Positions 1 through 6,878 are shown, counted from the first letter of the stretch. The stretch: DNA of 11,493 bases from Hyphomicrobiales bacterium (GCA_011087745.1 JAALLB010000028.1:1-11493); one strand, 5' to 3'. Notes: a model not told the origin generated them from the sequence alone. Numbers and translations are program-made.

Positions 1-48
1 AGCTGATTGACCGTCGACTAAAAATCCCGTGGCGGGGTAGCTGGGCAG

Positions 49-384
49 TTACCAGAAATGTTCGATTGTAATGGCAAGGCCTGTGAGTATTAATCCAATA
101 ACGCCAATAACCGCACCCAGCATGAAGCCCCGTTTGCGACCTACTCGTTTCATTACCCAGTTTGCGTAAAGTGCACCAATTGCAACACCAACATTGTAGG
201 TTGTTACCGGCGCGGTCGCCAAGGATTTGTCGGGGCCCAAAAGCTGGCTTCCAACAAGACCACCCAGCGCTATATTAATTGGAGCTGAAGACGCACCTAA
301 AGCCTGACAAAGTAGGTATAGCCTTACATTTTTTGTCGCTATTGCGTTTTCTTGCTCATCAGTCAATTGCGCTGTTTGGGTCAG
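49..384 (-). pseudogene. MFS transporter, N-terminal part only (premature stop)
   Basis: This looks like the start of a major facilitator superfamily permease. About three hydrophobic segments are visible, and the loop with VMKRVGRKRG is the typical basic MFS signature between helices 2 and 3. A full MFS protein has about 400 residues and 12 helices, but this frame stops at TAA (49-51) after about 110 codons. The same frame stays open from the stop to the window edge and reads hydrophobic residues such as ATGFLV, so coding may once have continued. The start is uncertain. A TTG lies at 366 without a ribosome-binding site. A CTG at 384-382 overlaps the thiL stop (CTGA) and has GGAG seven bases upstream, so I used it. 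It is probably co-transcribed with thiL. The substrate cannot be told. It could be a pseudogene, or a frame disturbed by sequence errors near the window edge. Confidence 0.6.
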
Positions 385-1385
385 TGATTTTCTCCGGAAT
401 GATCATAACTGGTTTTGTTAAACTCAATTACTTGTCCATCCGTGTCAAACACCTTTACGCCCTGCCCACCGCTGATTGTTCCGATGCGTTTTACCGAAAA
501 TGACATTGACGAAACGGCATCTTCAAAAGCCTCACAGTCAGCTGGATTTATTGTGATCAAAATTTCGTAATCATCTCCACCCGTTAGAACAGTATTCAGA
601 GAATTAGATTCACTTTCCACTAAGCGCATAGATGTTGTAGAAAAGGGAATATTCTTTACGTCAATATTTGCCGAAACTTCAGAGGCGTTGCAGAGTTTTT
701 CCAGATCACCGACTAATCCATCTGAAATATCCATTGATGCTGTAGCAAACTTAAGAATTGCAGGAGAAATTTCTATTCGAGGTTGCGGCAGCAAATATCG
801 ATCGATTAAATAAGTCCTATCTTCATTGCCAAGTCCATCAAGTTTGTTCTGGCGTGCCAAAAGACCCAAGGCACCATCACCAATGTACCCTGTTACGTAG
901 AGAACATCACCAGGTTTTGCTTCCAGACGTGAGACGTATTGCCCAGTTGGTAGTTCACCAATCGCAGTGATGGAAATCACAAACCCAGCGTCAGTAGTAA
1001 ATGTATCGCCGCCGGTTAGTTGCACGCTGAAAGCAGTACAATCTTCGCGCAATCCTTTTGCGAAATCCGCGACCCACTCTTCTGACCATGACTTACCCAA
1101 GCCAAGCGCCAGAGAGATATATTTTGGCGTTGCACCTTTTGCAGCAAGATCAGACAGGTTTACCCGCAATGCCTTTTGCGCAATTAGCATTGGCCCATCA
1201 TCTGCAAAGAAATGAATACCTTCTGCAATCGCATCTTGCGTTATAACCAGTGACATGCCTTTTGACGGGACAATTTCAGCTGCATCATCCTGCAAACCAA
1301 AGGATCCATTGCCAACAAAGGGCGCGAAATATTTCCCAATCAGTGAAAATTCACTAATCCTGTTGCTATTTTGGCGAGAATTCAT
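381..1385 (-). CDS. thiL: Thiamine-monophosphate kinase ThiL
   Basis: ThiL phosphorylates thiamine monophosphate with ATP to give thiamine diphosphate, the active cofactor, in the cytoplasm. The 334 residues match the family length. Visible motifs are DDAAEIVP (about 33-40), the substrate/metal segment ITQDAIAEGIHF (48-59), VNLSDLAAKGA (75-85), LTGGDT (123-128), GDGALGL (169-175), DISDGLVGDL (219-228) and LTGGDDYEIL (267-276). Its ATG lies 20 bases inside the end of nusB, so the two are translationally coupled in a ribH-nusB-thiL operon. This order is standard in Rhizobiales. No truncation or odd residue is apparent. The assignment is very secure. Confidence 0.96.
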   Translation of the reverse strand: MNSRQNSNRISEFSLIGKYFAPFVGNGSFGLQDDAAEIVPSKGMSLVITQDAIAEGIHFFADDGPMLIAQKALRVNLSDLAAKGATPKYISLALGLGKSWSEEWVADFAKGLREDCTAFSVQLTGGDTFTTDAGFVISITAIGELPTGQYVSRLEAKPGDVLYVTGYIGDGALGLLARQNKLDGLGNEDRTYLIDRYLLPQPRIEISPAILKFATASMDISDGLVGDLEKLCNASEVSANIDVKNIPFSTTSMRLVESESNSLNTVLTGGDDYEILITINPADCEAFEDAVSSMSFSVKRIGTISGGQGVKVFDTDGQVIEFNKTSYDHSGENH

Positions 1386-1857
1386 CTTCTCGCAACTCCC
1401 GCGCGATGCGGTTTAAAACGCCATTCACCAGGCGTGGTTCATCTTCATCAAAGAAGGCATTGGCAACATCAAGATATTCATTGATGACCACTTTAGCAGG
1501 GACGTCTTTGCGTCTTCTCAACTCGAATACACCACTGCGCATAACAGCACGCAACAATGTATCTATGCGCGATAGCGGCCAATCATCTGGCAATGCCTCA
1601 TGGATCATTGGGTCAAGTTCTGTTTGTAATTCAACAACACCTGCAACTATGCCACGAAACCAGCCCAGATCAGCTTGAAGATATTCATCCCCATCAACTT
1701 CCTGGCCAATGCGAATATTCTCATATTCTTCCACAACTTCAGCAACTGGTGTACCTGAAATGTCCATTTGATAAAGTGCTTGTACGGCTGCAAGACGGGC
1801 TGAGCCTCGTTTGTTTGCCGGTCGGACGTCATCTGATGGTATTTGTGTCTCGCTCAT
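1366..1857 (-). CDS. nusB: Transcription antitermination protein NusB
   Basis: NusB pairs with NusE (ribosomal protein S10) on boxA RNA and takes part in antitermination of rRNA transcription. The 163-residue all-helical protein shows the family signature: ARLAAVQALYQMDISG near the N-terminus (about 21-36), a middle region with DWPLSRIDTLLRAVMRSGVFEL, and the C-terminal VVINEYLDVANAFFDEDEPRLVNGVLN block split over about 123-152. The N-terminus has a short extra tail (MSETQIPSDDVRPANKRGS), usual in alphaproteobacteria. The start ATG overlaps the ribH stop as ATGA, and the 3' end overlaps thiL. Its position beside ribH is the conserved bacterial arrangement. Confidence 0.96.
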   Translation of the reverse strand: MSETQIPSDDVRPANKRGSARLAAVQALYQMDISGTPVAEVVEEYENIRIGQEVDGDEYLQADLGWFRGIVAGVVELQTELDPMIHEALPDDWPLSRIDTLLRAVMRSGVFELRRRKDVPAKVVINEYLDVANAFFDEDEPRLVNGVLNRIARELREDEFSPK

Positions 1858-2291
1858 AAATCCAAGCTTTTCTTTAAATCAATCATATCCAAAGCTGCCT
1901 TTGCAGCACCGCCACCCTTGTTTTTTTCAGAAGTCTTGGCTCGTGCCCAAGCTTGTGCTTCGTTTTCAACTGTTTGAATTCCGTTACCAATAGCCAGATT
2001 ATGATTTACCGACAAATTCATAACAGCTCGCGCCGACTCATTTGAAACAATCTCATAATGGGTTGTCTCGCCGCGAATAACGCAACCGATGACTATATAT
2101 CCATCATAGCTTTTCGAAGATGCTACAGCCATTGAAACCGCTGCCGGAATTTCCAAAACACCTGGCACAGTAACATAATCATGCGTGGCACCTGCTTCTT
2201 TCAAAACAGCACTCACGCCTTCCATCAAGCTCTCAGAGATTTTTGTATAATATGGCGCGTCGATTACCAATAGATGTGAGCTGTCAGCCAT
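1854..2291 (-). CDS. ribH: 6,7-dimethyl-8-ribityllumazine synthase
   Basis: Lumazine synthase condenses 5-amino-6-ribitylaminouracil with 3,4-dihydroxy-2-butanone 4-phosphate, the penultimate step of riboflavin synthesis. It normally forms pentamers or 60-mer capsids. The 145-residue protein carries VPGVLEIPAA (42-51), GCVIRGETTHYEIV (69-82) with the catalytic-type His78, GIQTVENEAQAWARA (104-118) with the phosphate-binding-type Arg117, and the KGGGAAKAALDMIDL tail. The start ATG at 2291 follows AGGAG by six bases, a good ribosome-binding site. It sits directly before nusB (ATGA overlap) but is separated from ribE by the lipoprotein gene, so the rib genes are not strictly contiguous. It resembles the housekeeping RibH1 type found next to nusB. 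Confidence 0.95.
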   Translation of the reverse strand: MADSSHLLVIDAPYYTKISESLMEGVSAVLKEAGATHDYVTVPGVLEIPAAVSMAVASSKSYDGYIVIGCVIRGETTHYEIVSNESARAVMNLSVNHNLAIGNGIQTVENEAQAWARAKTSEKNKGGGAAKAALDMIDLKKSLDL

Positions 2292-2373
2292 TCATCGCTC
2301 CTGATTCAAACCAATGTTCAAACAGGTCAAAACATGGCTAGCCAGACTTGGCAAGTGTAAATTACATTACTGC
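2292..2373 (-). other. Gap between lipoprotein gene and ribH with three clustered palindromes
   Basis: The 82 bases between the lipoprotein stop and ribH hold three perfect short palindromes in a row: TGGCTAGCCA (2335-2344), CTTGGCAAG (2347-2355) and TGTAAATTACA (2356-2366). None is followed by a T-run on the minus strand, so they do not form a textbook terminator. I could not find a convincing -35/-10 pair for ribH here, and no FMN riboswitch fold is recognisable. They may be regulator sites, an RNA structure that stabilises the ribH message, or chance. Confidence 0.4.
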
Positions 2374-3195
2374 TTACTGAGCAACGGATTGTTGTGGGGC
2401 TGGCTGCTCCAAAGGCTTATTAATCTGTGATACAACCCGGTTATGAACTGCTGGGTGATTGGCAAGAGCTATATGGTCAGCCTTAATCTTGAATTTGGAG
2501 AAATCCGTCTTTTTATTTCCCCATGCCAATTTGGATGTGGTTCTAAAGCAATTCAAACCGGTACAACTAAAATTATCTGCCAAGCGTACATTGTCATAGA
2601 TGCGAGCCATAGCTGGGCCTTCTAATGTCGCCAAATAATTGATTGTAATGTCTTTTCTATTTAAATCTTGGGCAATCCAGGTCACAATATTGGCACCAAA
2701 ACTGATACCAATCAGGTTGATTTCAATATCAGGATTTGCTTTGTACGCTGCCCTTAATTCACGGGTTACTCTTGACCTGATGACGGTCGAGCTTTCAACA
2801 AAAGATGCATAATTATGCAGTTTTGAATTGGGTATTTTCTTTGACAGATTGGTGAAGCCATAACCGATTGATTCAACACTGCTTGCCAGTCCGTTGATCA
2901 GATAAGTTTTCTTTATACGAGGCTTCGGTGCTGGAGCAGGGTCTATTTCTTGAATCTGGGTTACAGCCGGCTGCTCAGATGCAAAAGCAATTCGAGAGCT
3001 TTCTGGCGGTTCAGGTTTTTTCTCTGGTATCGAAGCAACTTCAATTTGGGAAATCTCTGCCGTTGGTGTCACTGGAGCGGGCGAATTGTTAACGCCTGGA
3101 TCAATTGCAGATTGCAATACATCACCGTTTTCACCAGAAACACAAGCAGTTGCCAGAAATGCTATTGATATTATTGAGATTTTTTTCAGAATCAT
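2374..3195 (-). CDS. Putative lipoprotein with alpha/beta-hydrolase (GXSXG) domain
   Basis: This is a predicted exported lipoprotein of 273 residues. Residues 1-17 form a signal sequence (MILKK, then a hydrophobic core) and Cys18 follows ATA, a relaxed lipobox. Residues about 19-95 are low-complexity, rich in Pro, Glu and Ser, like a periplasmic tether. From about 96 comes an alpha/beta-hydrolase-like domain: strand TYLINGLAS (97-105), nucleophile elbow INLIGISFGAN (159-169) with Ser165, and a likely catalytic His in ADHIALANHPAVH (His241, with His247 and His251 nearby). Cys211 and Cys216 could form a disulfide. It lies between ribE and ribH, with a promoter-like sequence upstream and no strong ribosome-binding site. 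The substrate is unknown; esterase, thioesterase or lipase-like activity is inference from the motif alone. I do not recognise a named gene. Confidence 0.75.
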   Translation of the reverse strand: MILKKISIISIAFLATACVSGENGDVLQSAIDPGVNNSPAPVTPTAEISQIEVASIPEKKPEPPESSRIAFASEQPAVTQIQEIDPAPAPKPRIKKTYLINGLASSVESIGYGFTNLSKKIPNSKLHNYASFVESSTVIRSRVTRELRAAYKANPDIEINLIGISFGANIVTWIAQDLNRKDITINYLATLEGPAMARIYDNVRLADNFSCTGLNCFRTTSKLAWGNKKTDFSKFKIKADHIALANHPAVHNRVVSQINKPLEQPAPQQSVAQ

Positions 3196-3228
3196 AATTG
3201 CGAAGTCAGCCTAGTTAATCATTGAAGA

Positions 3229-3259
3229 TTTATAAAACATTTTGGTTAATGTTTGGCAA
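3229..3259 (-). promoter_or_regulatory. Putative promoter of the lipoprotein/ribH segment with dyad in the spacer
   Basis: On the minus strand TTGCCA (3259-3254) resembles a -35 box (5 of 6) and TATAAA (3234-3229) a -10 box (5 of 6). They are 19 bases apart, which is long for sigma-70. The spacer contains a perfect inverted repeat, AAACATT-N6-AATGTTT (3235-3254, overlapping the -35 by one base). The likely transcript start is about 25-30 bases before the ATG at 3195. A long spacer holding a dyad is typical of activator-controlled promoters such as MerR-type ones, but no such regulator is visible here. The dyad could instead be a weak hairpin ending ribE transcripts. Confidence 0.35.
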
Positions 3260-3282
3260 AGCACATAATATTTTAGATTAAT

Positions 3283-3876
3283 TCACTCAATTCTCTCTGA
3301 AAGCCTTGCTGCGTAACGTGCCATCGTATCAATTTCCAGGTTAAATTTGTCCCCTAACCTACGATACCCCCATGTGGTTACTTCGAGACTATGCTTAATT
3401 AAGAGCACATCGAACTGTGTGCCATCTACCTTATTCACGGTCAGAGAAGTTCCATCTAGTGCAACGGATCCTTTACCGGCAATGAATTTTGCCAACTGTT
3501 TTGGTGCTTTAAGCGTAAATCTTATCGCTTCACCTTCCTCTTCAACGGCTACGATTTCTGCGACACCATCAACATGTCCGGAAACCAAATGACCGCCTAA
3601 TTCATCCCCAATTTTTAAAGACCTTTCGAGATTTATAGGATCACCAACTTTCAAACTACCCAAAGTTGTCAGGCGCAATGCTTCTTCCCAGGCTTCGACA
3701 TCAAACCAGCCCTCACCTTTTTCCACGACCGTCAAACATACACCTGCATGGGCAATTGAGGCTCCAATATCAATTGTCGATGTGTCGTAGGCGGTATTCA
3801 GCCTAAAACACTTGCCTTTCGGCAATTCGCTCACGGAATTAATCTTGCCAATGTCTGTAACAATACCTGTAAACAT
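3283..3876 (-). CDS. ribE: Riboflavin synthase, alpha subunit
   Basis: Riboflavin synthase dismutates two 6,7-dimethyl-8-ribityllumazine molecules into riboflavin and 5-amino-6-ribitylaminouracil. The protein of 197 residues shows the family's internal duplication. Repeat 1 starts at MFTGIVTDIG and contains GVCLTVV (45-51, Cys47). Repeat 2 contains the junction SGHVDG (99-104, His101) and ALDGTSLTV (139-147, Ser144), followed by NLEIDTMARY (179-188, Asp183), the usual C-terminal substrate-binding stretch. The start ATG overlaps the ribD stop as TAATG, which indicates translational coupling. It is followed by an 87-base gap and then the lipoprotein gene. The same enzyme is called ribC in some nomenclatures. 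Confidence 0.96.
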   Translation of the reverse strand: MFTGIVTDIGKINSVSELPKGKCFRLNTAYDTSTIDIGASIAHAGVCLTVVEKGEGWFDVEAWEEALRLTTLGSLKVGDPINLERSLKIGDELGGHLVSGHVDGVAEIVAVEEEGEAIRFTLKAPKQLAKFIAGKGSVALDGTSLTVNKVDGTQFDVLLIKHSLEVTTWGYRRLGDKFNLEIDTMARYAARLSERIE

Positions 3877-5009
3877 TAGTTTTTCTTTCGTAGTCGTATC
3901 GATGTATCACGGCCAAAGCTTAAGGTTTGGCGAATTTCAAATTCATTCGGCAAATCTTTTGGCGTAAAAGGCGCGTAAACAGCATGATCCGGGCTTTCCG
4001 GTTCATCTGGACTACCACCAATATGGACAACAATTTCATCTACCAAGTCTTCTTCCAGGAAGCTTTGAGCAATTCTTGCTCCACCTTCAACCAATATTGA
4101 CTGTATGCCTCGTGCTGCCAAATCATCCAAGAGTTCCGGCAAAGCAATACGGCCATTATCCATTTCACATGCTTGATGTTGCGCACCATTCGAGGCAAGC
4201 ATCTCACGCCATTGTTGTGGTGCTGAACCAGGTGATACGATAATGGTCGGTATCTTTATCGCTGTACCAATAACCATCGCACTACTGGATAATTTCGACT
4301 TTTCATCCAATATCACCCGAATTGGCGAACGAACTTCAAGACCTGGCAACCTGCAGTCCAAAGATGGGTCATCAAATAATGCAGTACCGCTACCAACCAA
4401 AATGGCGTCATGGCGGGCGCGTTGCAAATGTGTTTGTTTGCTGGATGTAGGAGAAGATATCTTCAAATTATGCTCTTGAGTGGAGCCAATAAGGCCCGTT
4501 TCGCTCATTGCCATTTTTAATGTTATAAAAGGGCGCGAAGACGTTCTGGCTTTCATATAACCTTGCATCACCCGATGCGCTGCTTCACCACCATCCATAG
4601 CTGTTACTTCAATACCGGCAGCAATCAGCATTTGATGCCCTTTGCCATTCACCCTGTCATCTGGGTCTGTTATTGCAGTAACAACACGCGCAACTCCAGA
4701 ATCAATAAGGGTTTGTGCACAGGGAGGTGTCTTGCCATGATGAGCACATGGTTCCAGCGTAACATAGGCTGTGGCACCTTTTGCCTGCTTTCCCGCTTCT
4801 GCCAATGCGGGAGGTTCCGCATGGGGGCGTCCACCTTCTGCCGTCACGCCAGAACCTACAATCTTGGCGCCCAATTCTGTGTTCGCGACAATAATACATG
4901 CAACTGATGGATTGGTACCTGTAAGCCCTTGATGCTTACGCGCAAGGCGAAGCGCAGCATCAAGAAACTTTCGATCCTGATTAACATCCACGGTATTTTG
5001 TATGCTCAT
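3876..5009 (-). CDS. ribD: Bifunctional pyrimidine deaminase/reductase RibD
   Basis: RibD performs two successive steps of riboflavin synthesis: deamination of the pyrimidine from GTP breakdown, then NADPH-dependent reduction of the ribosyl side chain. Counted from the chosen start, the N-terminal deaminase domain has TNPSVACIIV (32-41), the zinc/catalytic HAE (63-65) and the zinc ligands in PCAHHGKTPPC (87-97). The reductase domain begins near 158 (SRPFITLKMAMSETG) and includes RARHDAILVGSGTALFDDP (197-215) and ILVEGGARIAQSFL. The frame is open further upstream to an ATG at 5087, but that would overlap the acetyltransferase gene by 44 bases and add 26 residues unlike the family. ATGs at 5015 or 5009 give a normal length (about 377 residues). 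Neither has a good ribosome-binding site, so the exact start is uncertain. Confidence 0.94.
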   Translation of the reverse strand: MSIQNTVDVNQDRKFLDAALRLARKHQGLTGTNPSVACIIVANTELGAKIVGSGVTAEGGRPHAEPPALAEAGKQAKGATAYVTLEPCAHHGKTPPCAQTLIDSGVARVVTAITDPDDRVNGKGHQMLIAAGIEVTAMDGGEAAHRVMQGYMKARTSSRPFITLKMAMSETGLIGSTQEHNLKISSPTSSKQTHLQRARHDAILVGSGTALFDDPSLDCRLPGLEVRSPIRVILDEKSKLSSSAMVIGTAIKIPTIIVSPGSAPQQWREMLASNGAQHQACEMDNGRIALPELLDDLAARGIQSILVEGGARIAQSFLEEDLVDEIVVHIGGSPDEPESPDHAVYAPFTPKDLPNEFEIRQTLSFGRDTSIRLRKKN

Positions 5010-5043
5010 GTTCATGACGTGTTTTATGCAGTAATATTGTGGT

Positions 5044-5535
5044 TTATGGAAGACGTTTACGCAGTAAGAATTCTGCATGTTCATCAACGATCAATCCATC
5101 AAGATCAGCTACTTTTGTATAGCCACAAGTTTTATAAAACTCATATGCTTCCTGATTAAACTGAGAAACACAGATAAATATGTTCCTAGCAGAATGAACA
5201 TTGGCAGTTTCTTCCAGCCAACCCATCAGCGCTTTTCCGATGCCTTCACCTTGCGAAGAGGGTATAAGCCCTAAAAAACCTAAATAGGGCCCAACTAACC
5301 AAGGGTATCAAACAGAGATGATCCCGATGGCTTTTTGATTTCTGATTACCGCATAGGTGTTGGTGGATGAATCCTGACGCAAAAACCCTTCCTTCAACTC
5401 CTCAGCAGTTGAATTGAGTGTGTTCCAAGGTTCTATTTTTGACAACTCCAAGCCAAGAAATTCAGCTTCGTCCTTGGTTGGATGACGAAGTTTGCAAATT
5501 CCAAGATCATATGAGGTTTCACCAAACCCGGTCAT
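5044..5535 (-). pseudogene. GNAT family N-acetyltransferase interrupted by one in-frame TGA
   Basis: One frame runs from ATG 5535 to TAA 5044 and encodes a 163-codon GNAT-fold acetyltransferase (acetyl-CoA dependent; substrate unknown). The ATG has GAGGAA (5543-5548) seven bases upstream. The only break is TGA at 5308-5310, codon 76. Before it the protein reads NQKAIGIISV; directly after it, in the same frame, YPWLVGPYLGFLGLIPSSQG and then EGIGKAL, the acetyl-CoA-binding motif A (Q-x-x-G-x-G). The C-terminal FNQEAYEFYKTCGY is the usual final GNAT block. A change from CGA (Arg) to TGA would explain it; arginine is common at this place in such proteins. All domains remain intact and in frame, so the loss looks recent or is a sequence error. 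It lies between the deacetylase and ribD. Confidence 0.85.
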
Positions 5536-5592
5536 TCACCTGTTCCTCTTCCAAAAATCCTATCATAGTGATTATTATCACCTAGGCGGTTT

Positions 5593-6546
5593 TCATAACA
5601 GGTCTTGGCTATGGACTGGCTTACCCATTTGTAAAAGCTCGCTGACCGTCACAAACTTCCACCCTGCCTTGATGAGTTTGGGAAGTGCAATCTTCAGTGC
5701 TTTTCCCGTATTGTATCCGCGTCCATTTGCGTGAGCCACAACGATTGAACCAGGTTTTATTCTTTGAAGATGCCGGGCTATTGCCTTTGCAGATTGTCCC
5801 CTAGCCGGATCGCCCGTTACAATATCCCATTGAACTGCAGGCAGACCCGCATCGTTCACCTGTTTTAGGGAGCGTTGATTGCAGGTTCCATAAGGAAACC
5901 TGAAAGTGGGAATTCGCACCGGAATTGCGGCCATTCCGAATTTGGCGCAGTCTGACGATGCGAGTTCGTTTCTTTGTTTCTCATACTCAGCTTGAGTGAA
6001 CCAAATTTGATCTTCAACAGCCGCTTTTCCTAGCACCCGAAAATTGCCATGCGTCCAGGCATGATTGCCAATTTCGAATAACGGGTCTGCAATCAGTTGT
6101 TTCGTTCGTTCAGGATGGGTCGCCATCCATTTTCCACCTGCATAGAGAGTGGACTTTAACTGATACTTGCGAAGAATATCAATAATTTCAGCATCATACC
6201 CGGCAAAATCATTGTTCTGTTCACCAATATCAAAGCCGAGAGCTACCACTTTTTTATCGCCAACATCCACACTCCTAATGGAGCCATAATAGCTAGATGA
6301 CAATTTTGCTTGAGATTTCTTTGGGCGCTTGGTTTCAGGTGGTTTTAGATAAGCGCCCTTCCCTCGTTTGCGGGTTCTCTTTTCACCTTTTTTACCCGCG
6401 AGATCAGCAGCTGAAAAACACTTCTCGAACACAGATTTTGAACCATGGCTTCTTGGCTAAAAGTTCGTCCAGACTTTGCCTGCAAATGCAGGAAAAACTA
6501 GTGCGCAAATAAAGCCAAGAGCCAAAACAATTTTTAGATTTTTCAT
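5593..6546 (-). pseudogene. Secreted polysaccharide deacetylase (NodB domain) with in-frame TAG after the signal peptide
   Basis: The full frame runs from ATG 6546 to TGA 5593 (318 codons). It starts with a signal peptide (MKNLKIVLALGFICALVFPAFA, shown here in part for scale: core ALGFICALVFP, cleavage after AFA, residue 22). A TAG at 6457-6459 (codon 30) cuts it. After the stop the frame continues with a basic linker (KRTRKRGKG), then the carbohydrate esterase 4 blocks: VVALGFDIGEQN, the metal motif NHAWTH (HxxxH), RFPYG, QWDIVTGDP and VVAHANGRGY. The family removes N-acetyl or O-acetyl groups from polysaccharides outside the cytoplasm. The ATG overlaps the preceding gene's stop as ATGA, which supports it as the original start. 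Translation restarting at GTG 6432 would lack the signal peptide and has no ribosome-binding site. CAG to TAG is the simplest cause. Confidence 0.83.
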
Positions 6547-6878
6547 GCAAGAGGCAATCGCACAATTATGCCAGCATTGACAATAACACTTGTGCGATCT
6601 GTCACCTCATCGTGAACATTCAATCCTCCGAAAATGGCTTTTGGTGTGACTTGACCATAAGGGAGTTCCTTGGCCACTACTTCCAATTTGATTTTCTCAG
6701 GTTCCTGGGCTGCAAGGTTAAGCTCAATCTGCATTTGCATCGGATCAATGTTAAGGCTTTTAAACAGCGTTAGCGAAGAATGATGAATTGCATCTTGAAC
6801 AGCTCGCTTGGCAGCCTTTGTGTAGTCCTGACCGTAAAGATCTTTACCAGTGCCCATCTCGAGGATAATACGTTTCAT
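6543..6878 (-). CDS. Lin0512 family protein, second tandem copy
   Basis: This is a 111-residue protein of the widespread Lin0512 family (TIGR02058), whose function is unknown. The N-terminus MKRIILEMGTGKDLYGQDYTK and the following AAKRAVQDAIHHSSL match the family's hallmark block. The family motif as I recall it is GxGxDxHG; here it reads GTGKDLYG, with Tyr in place of His. A second conserved block is LPYGQVTPKAIFGGL, and the C-terminus IVNAGIIVRLPLA resembles its neighbour. It starts at ATG 6878, which overlaps the stop of the first copy as ATGA and has AAGGAG (6887-6892) eight bases upstream. A GTG at 6887 is in frame but lies on that ribosome-binding site. It is cytosolic, with no signal or membrane segment. 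The pairing suggests the two copies act together, perhaps as a hetero-oligomer; this is inference. Confidence 0.85.
   Translation of the reverse strand: MKRIILEMGTGKDLYGQDYTKAAKRAVQDAIHHSSLTLFKSLNIDPMQMQIELNLAAQEPEKIKLEVVAKELPYGQVTPKAIFGGLNVHDEVTDRTSVIVNAGIIVRLPLA

Noticed and set aside
758..1246. Plus-strand open frames opposite thiL (about 60-80 codons)
   Set aside because: They are mirror frames of a strongly conserved gene, with no ribosome-binding site and no recognisable protein features. The same holds for the other plus-strand frames in the window.
2292..2373. FMN riboswitch before ribH
   Set aside because: The gap is only 82 bases and lacks the conserved multi-helix RFN element; no FMN-type core was recognisable elsewhere in the window either.
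5308..5310. TGA as selenocysteine or as a recoded sense codon
   Set aside because: Homology favours Arg at this site, no SECIS-like hairpin is apparent after it, and TGA ends thiL, ribH and both the first Lin0512 gene and its neighbour normally.
5568..5581. GTGAT-TATT-ATCAC hairpin between the deacetylase and acetyltransferase as a terminator
   Set aside because: The stem has only 5 AT-rich pairs, and the nearest T-run on the minus strand is about ten bases away.
5593..6432. Deacetylase starting at GTG 6432 as an intact gene
   Set aside because: It would lose the signal peptide of a secreted enzyme family and has no ribosome-binding site. The in-frame upstream ATG with ATGA overlap and signal peptide is the better original start.
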